In this document: positions 37,818 to 47,418 of the stretch, piece after piece
How positions within the stretch are numbered: the stretch's first letter is position 1
Layout of the letters: each line of letters opens with the position of its first letter
Assembly (NCBI GenBank): GCA_030447385.1
Contig: JAUJOY010000005.1
Coordinates: forward strand, 68,319 to 132,318
Source: Mycobacteriales bacterium
Lineage (GTDB): Bacteria; Actinomycetota; Actinomycetes; Mycobacteriales; SCTD01
Direction of reading: 5' to 3'
Length of the DNA stretch: 64,000 nucleotides
Translations under genes and position numbers: made by a program
The notes under the pieces: generated by a model
Database searches by the model: none
The model's input: the letters and a program-made list of their open reading frames with translations, nothing else
What the model was told of the DNA's origin: nothing

Positions 37818-38813
37818 TCAGCGCTTGAGCACCTCGGAGTTGGCGCGTACGCGGTCGTCGAGAGCCGTCTGGCCGTCCTTCCACTTGTCCGGGTCGCCGG
37901 CCCAGGCGCGCAGCGCGCCGTCGACGAGCGCGCGGCCGAAGGAGAACGTGATGCCCCACGGGGTCGACTCCGCGGCAATGGCCTTCAGGTGTCGGGTCGC
38001 CACTTCGGCAGCCTGACCGCCGGACAGGAAGGCGATTCCGGGGACCGACTCGGGCACCCGCTGGGTCAGCACGCGCACAGTCGCGGCGGCCACCTCGGAG
38101 GCCTCGGGCTGGTCGGAGAAGCCCAGACCGGCGACCACCATGTTCGGCTTGAGCACGATGCCCGCGGGGTCGACGCCCTGGGCGGCGAGCTCGGCGAAGA
38201 CCTTCTCGAGCACCCCCGAGGTCACCTCCTCGCAGCGCTCGAGCGCGTGGTCGCCGTCCATGAGCACCTCGGGCTCGACGATCGGCACGACGCCTGCCTC
38301 CTGGCACAGGGCGGCGTAGCGGGCGAGGGCGTGGGCGTTGACGTGGATGGCCCGGTCGGTGGGCAGCGAGGCGTCGAGCTTGAGCGCGGCACGCCACTTG
38401 GCGAACGCCGCGCCGCGCGATGCGTAGTCCTGCATCCGCTCGCGCAGCCCGTCAAGGCCCTCGGTGATGGTCTCGCCGGGCGCGAAGGCGAGGGGCTTGG
38501 CGCCGGTGTCGACCTTGATCCCCGGCAGGACGCCCGCGTCCGCGCAGGCCTGCGGGACGGTGCGGCCGTCCGAGAGCTCCTGGTTGAAGGTCTCGTCGGC
38601 GAGGATGATGCCGCTGACCGACTCCGAAAGGCCGGGCGTCGTGAGCAGCATCTCGCGGTAGTCGCGGCGGGCCTCGGGAGTCGGTTCGACGCCGACCTTC
38701 TCCAGGCGCTGCGACATGGTCCCGGGACTCTCGTCCGCGGCCAGGATCCCCCGGGGCGGAGCGACGAGAGCGCGGGCGGTGCTGTGGAGCTTCTCGGTGT
38801 GCTCGGATGTCAT
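37818..38813 (-). CDS. fba: Class I fructose-bisphosphate aldolase
   Basis: A 331-residue Schiff-base aldolase of the eukaryote-like class I type. The motifs are ALVAPPRGILAADESPGTM at the start, ILADETFNQ, KWRAALKLD, IVEPEVLMDGDH, the Schiff-base Lys in GIVLKPNMVVAG and the C-terminal FLSGGQ-type loop AFLSGGQAAEVA. In the Calvin cycle it joins triose phosphates to FBP, and with erythrose-4-P to SBP. An AGGAGAG site precedes the ATG at 38813. It converges with the kinase gene and is transcribed in the same direction as, and 16 bases downstream of, cbbR. Confidence 0.94.
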   Translation of the reverse strand: MTSEHTEKLHSTARALVAPPRGILAADESPGTMSQRLEKVGVEPTPEARRDYREMLLTTPGLSESVSGIILADETFNQELSDGRTVPQACADAGVLPGIKVDTGAKPLAFAPGETITEGLDGLRERMQDYASRGAAFAKWRAALKLDASLPTDRAIHVNAHALARYAALCQEAGVVPIVEPEVLMDGDHALERCEEVTSGVLEKVFAELAAQGVDPAGIVLKPNMVVAGLGFSDQPEASEVAAATVRVLTQRVPESVPGIAFLSGGQAAEVATRHLKAIAAESTPWGITFSFGRALVDGALRAWAGDPDKWKDGQTALDDRVRANSEVLKR

Positions 38814-38829
38814 TGCTCTCCTCGGGGTG

Positions 38830-39846
38830 CTAGCTGTTCCCATGGGGCAGCGGGGGGGCCGCCCGGCTCTCCTGCGCTGTGCGGAGGCTAGGCGGATCGC
38901 CCGGACCGTACCTCCCCCGGGGGGTGGAGCGCCCGGGGGAAGGGGCTGCACCGCGCGGGGCGCGGAAGTGGCCGTCGGGCGAGGTGATCAGGTGCCGTAC
39001 GAACAGCTGCGCCGTGCGCGGGCAGGCCTCATGGCTCACGAGGTGCCAGGGGCGGACCAGGGGCAGGTCGGGGACCCGCACGATGCGCAACGCGCTCTCC
39101 GCCAGCAGCAGGTGCACGGCGTCCTCGGACACCAGCGCGATCCCCAGTCCGGCTACCGCGCCGGCGATGACGGCGCCGCTGCTCCCCATGTGCAGCAACG
39201 GCGGGCGCAGGCCCTGCGACTCCAGCAGGTCCTCCATCGTCACCCGGGTGCCGGAGCCGAGCTCCCGGACGAGCCAGGTGCTGCGAGCGAGGTCGACCTC
39301 GACATGCGGTGCCGCGACGGCCAGCAGCCGGTTGCGGCGCAGTCCCCTCGTGACGGCGTCGTCCACCCCCGCCGGCGGTCGGCCCGCCAGGACCACATCG
39401 GCCTCGTGCGCGCTGAAGGCCGTCCAGGCGGAGCGGCTGTCGGACACCTCGAGGTGCACCGTGACCTGTGGGTGCTCGGCCCGGAACCCGGCCAGAAGCT
39501 GGGGGAGCACCTGCTCGGCGGCGGTGGTGACGGCCGCGATGCGTACCGTGCCCTGCTCCGGATCGGCCCCACCGGCGGCCGCCGCGGAGCCCTCCGCGAG
39601 CAGCCCCAGCACCCGTCGGGCGTACGGCGCGAAGATCACCCCGGCAGCTGAGCACCGCACGCCTCGGCCGTCCCGCTCGAGCAGGGCGACGCCGACCTGC
39701 CGGCTCAGCGCGCTCACCGCAGCGGAGACGGCGGATTCGGTGACGACCAGGTTGGCGGCCGCGTCCCGAACCGAGCCGGTGCCCGCCACGGTCAGGAAGC
39801 TGCGCAGCTGCGCGACCGTCACGGCCGGGATCGAGGATGAAGTCAT
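38830..39846 (-). CDS. cbbR: LysR-type regulator of CO2 fixation (CbbR)
   Basis: A 338-residue LysR family regulator. The N-terminal winged helix reads VAQLRSFLTVAGTGSVRDAAANLVVTESAVSAAVSALSRQVG. The periplasmic-binding-like effector domain begins near residue 95 (GTVRIAAVTTAAEQVLPQLL). A Pro/Arg-rich tail of ~45 residues extends beyond the usual family end. It is divergent from cbbL with an 82-base intergenic region, the classic cbbR arrangement, and it probably senses a Calvin-cycle metabolite such as RuBP. The aldolase gene lies 16 bases downstream and may be co-transcribed. Confidence 0.9.
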   Translation of the reverse strand: MTSSSIPAVTVAQLRSFLTVAGTGSVRDAAANLVVTESAVSAAVSALSRQVGVALLERDGRGVRCSAAGVIFAPYARRVLGLLAEGSAAAAGGADPEQGTVRIAAVTTAAEQVLPQLLAGFRAEHPQVTVHLEVSDSRSAWTAFSAHEADVVLAGRPPAGVDDAVTRGLRRNRLLAVAAPHVEVDLARSTWLVRELGSGTRVTMEDLLESQGLRPPLLHMGSSGAVIAGAVAGLGIALVSEDAVHLLLAESALRIVRVPDLPLVRPWHLVSHEACPRTAQLFVRHLITSPDGHFRAPRGAAPSPGRSTPRGRYGPGDPPSLRTAQESRAAPPLPHGNS

Positions 39847-39849
39847 CGC

Positions 39850-39874
39850 TCAAGAGTGCCGCAGGAAGGCTTGA
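39850..39874. promoter_or_regulatory. Candidate CbbR operator
   Basis: An inverted repeat TCAAG (39850-39854) - 15 bases - CTTGA (39870-39874) lies in the cbbR-cbbL divergent gap, adjacent to the cbbR start codon. Its dyad and T-n-A character fit LysR-type sites. A second small dyad (tggtc/gacca, 39900-39915) overlaps the cbbL leader just before its AGAGGAG ribosome site. Assignment is inference from location and symmetry. Confidence 0.45.
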
Positions 39875-41419
<1,545 letters not shown>

Positions 41420-41433
41420 GAGGACACGAAACC

Positions 41434-41865
41434 ATGCGTATCACCCAAGGACAGTTCTCCTACCTTCCCGAGCTCACCGACGAGGAGATCTCCGCGCAGG
41501 TGCAGTACGCCCTCGATCGAGAGTGGCCGCTGTCGATCGAGTACACCGACGACCCGCATCCCCGCAACACCTACTGGGAGATGCACGACCTGCCGATGTT
41601 CGACCTGAAGGACGCGGCCGGGGTCGTCAAGGAGATCAACGAGGCCCGCAAGCAGCACCCGGAGCACTACATCCGGGTCAACGCCTATGACGCGACCCTG
41701 TCTCGGCAGACGGTCGCGATGTCCTACATCGTCCAGCGGCCCAGCGAGGAGCCGGGCTTCCGTCTCGAGCGCACCGAGGACAGCAACCGCCAGATCCGCT
41801 ACACCACGCACGCCTACGTCACCGACGTGCCCACCGGACAGCGGTACAAGCAGAACCAGCAGTGA
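41434..41865 (+). CDS. cbbS: RuBisCO small subunit
   Basis: A 143-residue small subunit that caps the L8S8 holoenzyme. The start [19 protein letters not shown] is characteristic, as are [22 protein letters not shown] and [20 protein letters not shown]. The C-terminal extension of ~30 residues ([24 protein letters not shown]) forms the extra beta-hairpin seen only in red-type enzymes and supports that assignment. It has a GAGAGGA site and lies 14 bases after cbbL; its TGA overlaps the GTG of cbbX. Confidence 0.96.
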   Translation: MRITQGQFSYLPELTDEEISAQVQYALDREWPLSIEYTDDPHPRNTYWEMHDLPMFDLKDAAGVVKEINEARKQHPEHYIRVNAYDATLSRQTVAMSYIVQRPSEEPGFRLERTEDSNRQIRYTTHAYVTDVPTGQRYKQNQQ

Positions 41866-42959
41866 AGGAGCAGGAGGGCCCGGGCGGACCGCCGAAGCCG
41901 AAGCGAGCGGGCTTCGGCGGCCGCCCGGCCTCCTCCTCCTCCTCGTCCGAGGAGTCGGGGGAGGACGGGGGGGAGCCCCAGGAGCCCGCTGAGGAGCTCC
42001 TGGCCGACGACGCCACCATCGACCTCGTCGCCGATCGCGCCAAGGCCGGGGTGGACGAGGTGCTCGCCGAGCTCGACCGCGAGCTGGTCGGCCTGCTCCC
42101 GGTCAAGCAGCGCATCTCCGAGATCGCCGCGCTGCTGCTCGTCGACAGGGCACGCCGGCGCTTCGGGCTGGAGTCCGAGCGGCCCAACCTGCACATGAGC
42201 TTCACCGGCAGCCCGGGCACCGGCAAGACGACCGTGGCCATGCGCATGGCGTCCCTGCTGCACCGGCTCGGCTACCTGCGGCGCGGCCACCTGGTCGCGG
42301 TCACCCGTGACGACCTGGTCGGGCAGTACGTCGGTCACACGGCGCCGAAGACCAAGGACGTCGTCAAGCGGGCGATGGGTGGACTGCTGTTCATCGACGA
42401 GGCCTACTACCTCTACCGCCCGGAGAACGAGCGGGACTACGGCCAGGAGTCCATCGAGATCCTGCTGCAGGTCATGGAGAACGACCGCGACGACCTGGTC
42501 GTGGTGCTGGCTGGCTACGCCGACCGCATGGACGTGTTCTTCAAGTCCAACCCCGGCATGAGCTCGCGCGTCGGGCACCACCTGGACTTCCCGGAGTACG
42601 ACGTGAAGGAGCTGCTCGACATCTCCGGCCTGATCCTGGCGAAGCAGAACTTCCGGCTCGACCCCGAGGCCGAGCCGGTGCTTCGTGACTACCTGACGCG
42701 CCGTCGTGAGCAGCCCCGCTTCGCCAATGCCCGCAGCGTGCGCAACGCGCTGGAGCGGGCCCGGCTGCGCCAGGCTCGTCGCCTGGTGACCGCGGAGGGC
42801 GACGTGAGCAAGGACGACCTCGTCACGCTGATCGCGGACGACTTCCTCGGCAGCCGCGTCTTCGATGGCGAGCCTGACGACGAGTCCGACACGGATGCGG
42901 CCGGGAGGCCGGCCGAGGAGTCGGCCGAGGAACCGGTCAAGGAATCGGCCGGCGGCTGA
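41862..42959 (+). CDS. cbbX: Red-type RuBisCO activase CbbX
   Basis: A 365-residue AAA+ hexameric ATPase that removes inhibitory sugar phosphates from red-type RuBisCO by threading the large-subunit C-terminus. Walker A GSPGTGKT is at residues 116-123, the pore loop is [14 protein letters not shown], Walker B is [15 protein letters not shown], and sensor/arginine motifs follow ([17 protein letters not shown]). Compared with the usual ~300-320 residues there is a ~45-residue acidic Ser/Gly/Pro-rich N-terminal extension and a ~30-residue Glu-rich C-terminal one. Translation is coupled to cbbS by a GTGA overlap. Confidence 0.95.
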   Translation: MKEQEGPGGPPKPKRAGFGGRPASSSSSSEESGEDGGEPQEPAEELLADDATIDLVADRAKAGVDEVLAELDRELVGLLPVKQRISEIAALLLVDRARRRFGLESERPNLHMSFTGSPGTGKTTVAMRMASLLHRLGYLRRGHLVAVTRDDLVGQYVGHTAPKTKDVVKRAMGGLLFIDEAYYLYRPENERDYGQESIEILLQVMENDRDDLVVVLAGYADRMDVFFKSNPGMSSRVGHHLDFPEYDVKELLDISGLILAKQNFRLDPEAEPVLRDYLTRRREQPRFANARSVRNALERARLRQARRLVTAEGDVSKDDLVTLIADDFLGSRVFDGEPDDESDTDAAGRPAEESAEEPVKESAGG

Positions 42960-42982
42960 GCGGGCGGCACGCCGGCTCAGCC
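42954..42982 (+). terminator. Hairpin at the end of cbbX
   Basis: Arms ggctgagc (42954-42961) and gctcagcc (42975-42982) flank a 13-base loop and overlap the cbbX stop codon. It could attenuate read-through into the rhodanese gene, whose GAGGCAC ribosome site lies just downstream. Confidence 0.4.
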
Positions 42983-43000
42983 CGCACGAGCAGGAGGCAC

Positions 43001-43345
43001 GTGAACCAGCCTGGTCCCGTCCGCGAGATCGACGCCGTGCAGGCCGCGGCGCTCGCGGACAGCGGCCGGGTCCTGCTGCTCGACGTCCGGGAGGACGACG
43101 AGTGGACGGCGGGGCACGCCCCGGGGGCGGTGCACACCGCCCTGGGGCTGCTCAACCCGTTTGCCGTCCCCCGGGACCGGCCGATCATCGCGGTGTGCCG
43201 GGTGGGCTCCCGCTCGCACGTGGCCGCGCAGGCGATGGCGGCCGCCGGAGTGGACGTCCAGAACCTCCGTGGCGGCATGAAGGCCTGGGCCGCGGCGGGG
43301 CTGCCCGTCGTACGCGCTCCCGGCGGCCCCGGCGTGATCCTCTGA
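43001..43345 (+). CDS. Rhodanese-like sulfurtransferase domain protein
   Basis: A 114-residue single rhodanese domain. The start REIDAVQAAAL is followed by LLLDVREDDEWTAGHAPGAVHTAL (conserved DVRE and GH-PGA), the active-site loop AVCRVGSRSHVAAQ with the persulfide Cys, and LRGGMKAWAAAGLPVV. It probably carries sulfane sulfur in the cytoplasm. It lies 41 bases after cbbX in the same direction, so it may be co-transcribed, but a link to CO2 fixation is not shown. The GTG start has a nearby GGAGGCACGT site. Confidence 0.92.
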   Translation: MNQPGPVREIDAVQAAALADSGRVLLLDVREDDEWTAGHAPGAVHTALGLLNPFAVPRDRPIIAVCRVGSRSHVAAQAMAAAGVDVQNLRGGMKAWAAAGLPVVRAPGGPGVIL

Positions 43346-43446
43346 CGGCCGGACGCCGGGATGGCGGAAGCACCGATCCGGAGGCCGTCGCCGGGGCGGG
43401 CCTTCGTGAGCGCCGGATCCGGGGAGCCGTCCTGATCGCCGGGGCG

Positions 43447-43878
43447 GTGCTTCTCGCGCTGCTGGTCGAGGGCGGCGTCCTGCCGTACTACTGGTTCGTC
43501 GCGCTGGCCGGGCTCACCTACCTCGCCGCCGCGGCGCTGAGCCGGAGCCGCGGCAGCCTGTGGGCCCCCGGGCTGATGATCACGCTCGTGGGGTTCACGC
43601 TGGTGCTCTGGCTGCGCGACGGCCGCCCGGTCGACAGCTTCCAGCTGATCGCGCTCACCGCTCTGGCGCTGGGCCTCGGCGGGGTGCTCGCCGCGCTGCT
43701 CGGGTCCACCCGCGGGCTGGTCGTCTCGCCGATGAGCATCGCCCTGCCGGTGGTGCTGTTCGGCGGCTTCGCGCTGCTCGATCAGCAGCGGGTGGAACCG
43801 TTCACGCAGTCGACGTGGGTCTACGTGATCGCGCTGATCGCATGGGGTGCATACGAGCTGCGACCGGGGAGACCCTGA
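43447..43878 (+). CDS. Small polytopic membrane protein
   Basis: About 143 residues from GTG 43447; the open frame extends back to the rhodanese stop, where a CTG overlapping it (CTGA, 43342) would add 35 residues, so the start is uncertain. Five hydrophobic segments are visible: VLLALLVEGGVLPYYWFVALAG, LWAPGLMITLVGFTLVLWL, LIALTALALGLGGVLAALLG, MSIALPVVLFGGFALL and YVIALIAWGAYEL. No family was recognised. It follows the rhodanese gene and precedes an SDR gene on the same strand. Confidence 0.65.
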   Translation: MLLALLVEGGVLPYYWFVALAGLTYLAAAALSRSRGSLWAPGLMITLVGFTLVLWLRDGRPVDSFQLIALTALALGLGGVLAALLGSTRGLVVSPMSIALPVVLFGGFALLDQQRVEPFTQSTWVYVIALIAWGAYELRPGRP

Positions 43879-43953
43879 CCGCGGAGGCATCGGGTCTCTC
43901 CCGGCGCGGCGGCGGGAGCCGACGCGGAGGCGTCGCGTACGGAAGGTGCAGCC

Positions 43954-44785
43954 ATGCGATCGATGCAGGGACGGGTCGTCGTTCTCACCGGAGCAAGCGC
44001 CGGCATCGGCCGGGCCGCCGCGCAGCGGCTGGTGCGGGCCGGCGCCGTCGTCGTGGGCTGCGCCCGCGAGGAGTCGCGGCTGCGGATCGCGGCGCAGGAC
44101 GTCGGGATGCAGGCCTACCCGTGTGACGTCGGGGTGCCCGAGGAGCGCGAGGGGCTGATCGAGTCGGTGCTGGCGCAGCACGGCCGCATCGACGTGCTGG
44201 TGAACAACGCCAGCCTTGGCTGGGTGGGGCTGGTCGAGCAGATGGAGGCCGACGACGTGGCCCGCCTCTACACCACCAACGTGATCGCCATGGTCGACCT
44301 CACGCGGCGGGTGCTGCCCGGCATGCTGGCCCGCGGCGACGGCGACGTGGTCATGGTCTCCTCGGGCGCGGCGTTCGTGGCCCTGCCGCCCCTCACGGTC
44401 TACTCCTCGACGAAGTACGCCATCGACGGCTTCGTCGAGGGGCTGCGCCGGGAGGTGCTCGGGCGCGGGGTGCGGGTGCACAGCGTCAACCCAGGGCCGG
44501 TGCGTACGGAGTGGCTCGCCCGCTCCGCGGGCTACCAGCCGGAGGAGGGCGACAGCGAGCAGCGGCCGTCTCCCGGTGCCCGCCGGGTCGGTCGAGCGCG
44601 CGTCTGGGGCGCCTGCTCGGCGCCTGCTCGGCGTGCAGCCGCTGCGGGCCGCCGTCGACATCGGGGTCGGGCTCACCTCGGGCCGGCTCGCGTCCCGTGG
44701 CCGGCGGATGGCGGCGGTGCGCGCCGCGCCCCTACCCGACGGCGGGCGGCCGCCGGCAGGGCGCCCGGCGGATCAGCTCTCCTGA
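43954..44785 (+). CDS. SDR family oxidoreductase with frameshifted 3' end
   Basis: The N-terminal ~205 residues are an intact classical short-chain dehydrogenase: TGASAGIGRAAAQRL, NNASLGWVG, catalytic Ser in VMVSSGAAF and YSSTKYAIDGF, then VNPGPVRTEW. After GYQPEEGDSEQRPSPG (about 44575) the frame no longer resembles the family. The expected C-terminus (RRLLGVQPLRAAVDIGVGLT) appears in the +1 frame and ends at 44785. A 2.3-copy 11-bp tandem duplication at 44609-44633 lies in the damaged segment. Read as is, the first frame runs on to 45279, antisense to the CDF gene. The ATG has a GGAAGG site. Confidence 0.72.
44609..44633 (+). repeat. 11-bp tandem duplication inside the SDR gene
   Basis: The unit gcgcctgctcg occurs twice plus three bases. 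Removing one copy restores a continuous SDR-like reading ARLGRLLGVQPL across the junction, so the duplication is a likely cause of one of the frameshifts. Confidence 0.8.
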
Positions 44786-45894
44786 GGCGGGCTCGGCCCC
44801 GGGAGGTGGTGGGCGAGGTCGGCGTGGTGGTCCTGCCCGTCGTCGTTGCGCGGGCTGACGTGAATGGTGGCGCCGACCAGTCGCGGCACGTCGTGGAGCA
44901 GCCGGTGCTGCGCCGTGTTGGCGATCGCGTGCGCCTCGACGAGGCTGAGGGTGCTGTCCACGACGAGGCCGGTCTCCGCGCGTACGCGGTGCCCGACCCA
45001 CCGCAGCCGCAGGTCGTCGACGTCATGGACACCCGGCACGGAGCGCAGGACCTGCTCGGCCGCGTCGACGAGCTCGGGGTCCACCGCGTCCATCAACCGG
45101 CGGTAGATGTCGGAGGCGGCCCCCTTCAGGACGAACAGGATCGCCACCGTGATGCCCAGACCGATGATCGGGTCGGCGAGCGGGTAGCCCGCGAGGACGC
45201 CGAGCGCCGCGCCCACGACGGCGAGCGAGGTGAACCCGTCGGTGCGGGCGTGCAGCCCGTCCGCCACCAGCGCGGCTGAGCCGATCTTGCGTCCCACCCG
45301 GATCCGGTAGACCGCGACGAGCTCGTTGCCGGCGAAGCCGATCAGCCCGGCGACGAGGACCCAGCCGACGTCGGTGATGGGCTTGGGGTCGATCAGCCGG
45401 TGGACCGACTCGTAGCCCGCGACCACCGCTGACAGCGTGATCATGACGACGACGAAGACGCCGGCCAGGTCCTCGGCCCGGCCGAACCCGTAGGTGTAGC
45501 TGCGGGTCGCCGCCCGCCGGCCGAGGACGAACGCGATCCACAGGGGGAAGGCGGTGAGGGCGTCGGAGAAGTTGTGGATCGTGTCCGCGAGCAGAGCCGC
45601 GGACCCGCTGATCGCCACCACGACGCCCTGGAGCAGCGCGGTCGCGCCCAGGGCGACCAGACTGATCTTCAGCGCCCGGATCCCCTGGGCGCTGGACTCG
45701 AGCGCCGAGTCGACCGAGTCGGCCGCGTCGTGGCTGTGCGGGCGGAAGATCGAGGCGAGCCAGCCCTTCACGCCAGCGGGGTGCTCGTGGCTGTGGTCGT
45801 GGTCGTCGGCGTGGTCGTGCCCAGGGCTGCCGGCGTCCTCGTGCTGGTGCTCGCCGTCGTCCCCGCGGCTGGCGGGGCGGGGCGATGTGGGCAA
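44773..45894 (-). CDS. Cation diffusion facilitator (CDF) metal exporter
   Basis: A 373-residue CDF transporter. The N-terminal ~40 residues are His/Asp-rich (GHDHADDHDHSHEH), a probable metal-collecting tail. Six helices follow, with the transport-site motifs LLADTIHNFSDAL in TM2 and ADGLHARTDGFTSL in TM5 (H/D-x3-D pairs typical of Zn/Co/Cd exporters). The C-terminal cytoplasmic domain (VPGVHDVDDLRLRWVGHRVRAE) is the usual ferredoxin-like fold. The TTG at 45894 retains the His-rich tail; a later start would remove it. It is downstream of a MerR regulator and a Cys-rich protein and probably belongs to that metal-induced operon. Its stop overlaps the damaged end of the SDR gene. Confidence 0.92.
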   Translation of the reverse strand: MPTSPRPASRGDDGEHQHEDAGSPGHDHADDHDHSHEHPAGVKGWLASIFRPHSHDAADSVDSALESSAQGIRALKISLVALGATALLQGVVVAISGSAALLADTIHNFSDALTAFPLWIAFVLGRRAATRSYTYGFGRAEDLAGVFVVVMITLSAVVAGYESVHRLIDPKPITDVGWVLVAGLIGFAGNELVAVYRIRVGRKIGSAALVADGLHARTDGFTSLAVVGAALGVLAGYPLADPIIGLGITVAILFVLKGAASDIYRRLMDAVDPELVDAAEQVLRSVPGVHDVDDLRLRWVGHRVRAETGLVVDSTLSLVEAHAIANTAQHRLLHDVPRLVGATIHVSPRNDDGQDHHADLAHHLPGPSPPQES

Positions 45895-46002
45895 GGGAGC
45901 GTCCCGGGTTCGGTGGTGCGGCGGCAGGAGGCGGCGGGTCGCCGCGTGGGTACTGCCGTTCCCGGCTGTGCCCCCGCCATGCCAGCGGGGTCGGGGTGCT
46001 CG

Positions 46003-46437
46003 CTAGGCCCGCAGCGCCTCCACGGGGGGCAGCTCAGGAGCGCACCCGCAGCCGCCCTCGGGGGAGCCCTCCTCCATGAGCGTCTCGATCCGGGCATGCA
46101 CGCTCTCGAGCTGCTTGAGGAAGTTGCCGCAGTCCTCGAGCTGCTGGCGTACGGAGACGATCTTGGCCTCGACGAGCCCCCGCAGCTGCAGCCGGGTGAC
46201 CGAGCAGACACCGCCCGCCCACACGTCGACCAGCGAGTGGATGTCCTCGAGGCTGAGGCCTAGTCGCTTGGCCCGGCCGATGAACTGCGCGCGGTCGACG
46301 TCGCGCTGGGTGTAGAGCCGGTAGCCGCCGGGCGACCGCTCCGGGGGCTCGAGCAGTCCGAGCTCCTCGTAGTAGCGCAGGGCGGCGGTCGTGAAGCCGG
46401 TGCGTGCCGCGAGCTCTGCGATCCGGAACTTCTCCAT
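46003..46437 (-). CDS. MerR-family metal-responsive regulator
   Basis: A 144-residue MerR regulator. The winged helix reads FRIAELAARTGFTTAALRYYEELGLLEPPERSPGGYRLYTQRDVDRAQFI, followed by the long dimer helix. Cysteines occur at VCSVTR, EDCGNF and a C-terminal GGCGCAPE, positions suited to thiolate metal binding; they do not exactly copy CueR or ZntR. The ATG at 46437 has a GGGAGAGG site. The gene lies between the Cys-rich protein and the CDF exporter, all minus strand, and a MerR-type operator lies upstream of the first gene, implying autoregulation. Confidence 0.9.
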   Translation of the reverse strand: MEKFRIAELAARTGFTTAALRYYEELGLLEPPERSPGGYRLYTQRDVDRAQFIGRAKRLGLSLEDIHSLVDVWAGGVCSVTRLQLRGLVEAKIVSVRQQLEDCGNFLKQLESVHARIETLMEEGSPEGGCGCAPELPPVEALRA

Positions 46438-46561
46438 GGCCTCTCCCTCGTCTGCCTTCCTCATCCTAGGAACGCCTGCCTGGCGGCGCATCTTCGCGGC
46501 GCGCGATCAGTCGACCACCACCCCGTGGCTCGCCGGGGTGGTGGTCGTCTCCTGCCGGAGC

Positions 46562-46825
46562 TCAGCCGCAGCCGCAGCCGCAGCTCCCGTCGCCCTTCTT
46601 CGTCGGAGCCGCCGCTGACTCGTCGGCGGTGGCGCCGCAGCCGCAGCCGCAGCTGCCGTCGCCCTTCTTCGTCGGAGCCGCCGCTGACTCGTCGGCCGTG
46701 GCGCCGCAGCCGCAGCCGCAGCTGCCGTCACCCTTGCTGGTCACTGCGGTCGTGGTGGGCTCGTTGGCGCCACCGCAGCCGCAGCCGCAGTCAGACTTCT
46801 GCTGCGTCTGGTCCGAGACGGTCAT
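46562..46825 (-). CDS. Cys-rich CGCGC-repeat protein (metallothionein-like)
   Basis: An 87-residue protein with twelve cysteines in four CGCGC triads (residues 13-17, 36-40, 59-63, 82-86). The last three triads sit in an identical 23-residue repeat of the type GDGSCGCGCGATADES followed by AAAPTKK; the DNA repeats with a 69-bp period. No signal peptide or membrane segment is present, so it is cytoplasmic. Regular C-x-C clusters and spacing by Ala/Thr/acidic linkers suggest a modular metal-binding polypeptide. I do not recognise it as any named metallothionein family. It is the first gene after the MerR-type promoter. Confidence 0.85.
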   Translation of the reverse strand: MTVSDQTQQKSDCGCGCGGANEPTTTAVTSKGDGSCGCGCGATADESAAAPTKKGDGSCGCGCGATADESAAAPTKKGDGSCGCGCG

Positions 46826-46889
46826 GTTCTTGCCTCTCGCTGGGGGGTGCGGCCGGGGACGGCCGCCGGACTAGATGCCCGCAACATCT

Positions 46890-46920
46890 ACTGTCAACCT
46901 TCAAGCTGGCGGAAGGTCAA
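46890..46920 (-). promoter_or_regulatory. MerR-type promoter/operator
   Basis: On the minus strand a -35 box TTGACC (46915-46920) and a -10-like GACAGT (46890-46895) are separated by 19 bp, the lengthened spacer typical of MerR-controlled promoters. The spacer region carries the dyad ACCTTC - 9 bases - GAAGGT (46897-46917), like the operators of CueR/ZntR/CadR-type regulators. It lies 65 bases upstream of the Cys-rich protein's ATG. Confidence 0.75.
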
Positions 46921-46998
46921 GCGCTTCTCGCCGCGGGCGGCGTGAGCCTCGCCACGTGGCCGCCCTTGGCCCGCCGCTGCTCCCGCTACGGTCGCCGG

Positions 46999-47418
46999 GT
47001 GGAGCAGCGGGTCAGCCTGATCACCCTCGGCGTCGAGGACGTACGACGCTCGCGAGCCTTCTACGAGCAGCTGGGCTGGCGGGGGCAGGAGGTTGAGGGG
47101 ACGGTCTTCTTCCAGCTCGGCGGGCTGGCCCTGGTGCTGTGGGGCCGCGACCTGCTCGCCGAGGACTGCGGCGTACCGGATGGCCTCGGCGGCGCTGCCC
47201 TCGCGCACAACGTCCGCAGCCGCGCGGAGGTCGACCGGGTCCTGAGCGCGGCGGGCACCGCGGGAGCGAGCATCTCCCGGGCCGCCCGGGACACCTTCTA
47301 CGGCGGCTATGCCGGGTGCTTCCGCGACCTCGACGGGCACGTGTGGGAGATCGCGTACAACCCCGGATTCCCCCTGGCCGACGACGGCTCGATCACGGTT
47401 CCCGACTTCGGGAGCTAG
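46999..47418 (+). CDS. Glyoxalase/bleomycin-resistance (VOC) family protein
   Basis: A 139-residue VOC-fold protein: VSLITLGVEDVRRSRAFYEQLGWRG at the start, FFQLGGLALVLWGRDLLAEDCG mid-protein, and a C-terminal GGYAGCFRDLDGHVWEIAYNPGF with the conserved Glu metal ligand. Family members include dioxygenases, isomerases and antibiotic-binding proteins; the substrate is unknown. The GTG start begins the fold directly and lacks a clear ribosome site, so a leaderless transcript is possible. It is divergent from the metal cassette, whose operator lies 79 bases upstream. Confidence 0.85.
   Translation: MEQRVSLITLGVEDVRRSRAFYEQLGWRGQEVEGTVFFQLGGLALVLWGRDLLAEDCGVPDGLGGAALAHNVRSRAEVDRVLSAAGTAGASISRAARDTFYGGYAGCFRDLDGHVWEIAYNPGFPLADDGSITVPDFGS

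Noticed and set aside
43954-45279. A 441-residue SDR-extension fusion
   Set aside because: The segment after ~44575 is antisense to the CDF exporter and lacks SDR features, while the true C-terminus appears in another frame; a frameshift is simpler than a fusion.
46570-46780. 69-bp direct repeats as a possible CRISPR or regulatory array
   Set aside because: They encode the Cys-rich protein repeats in frame; the copies lack spacer-like variable sequence.
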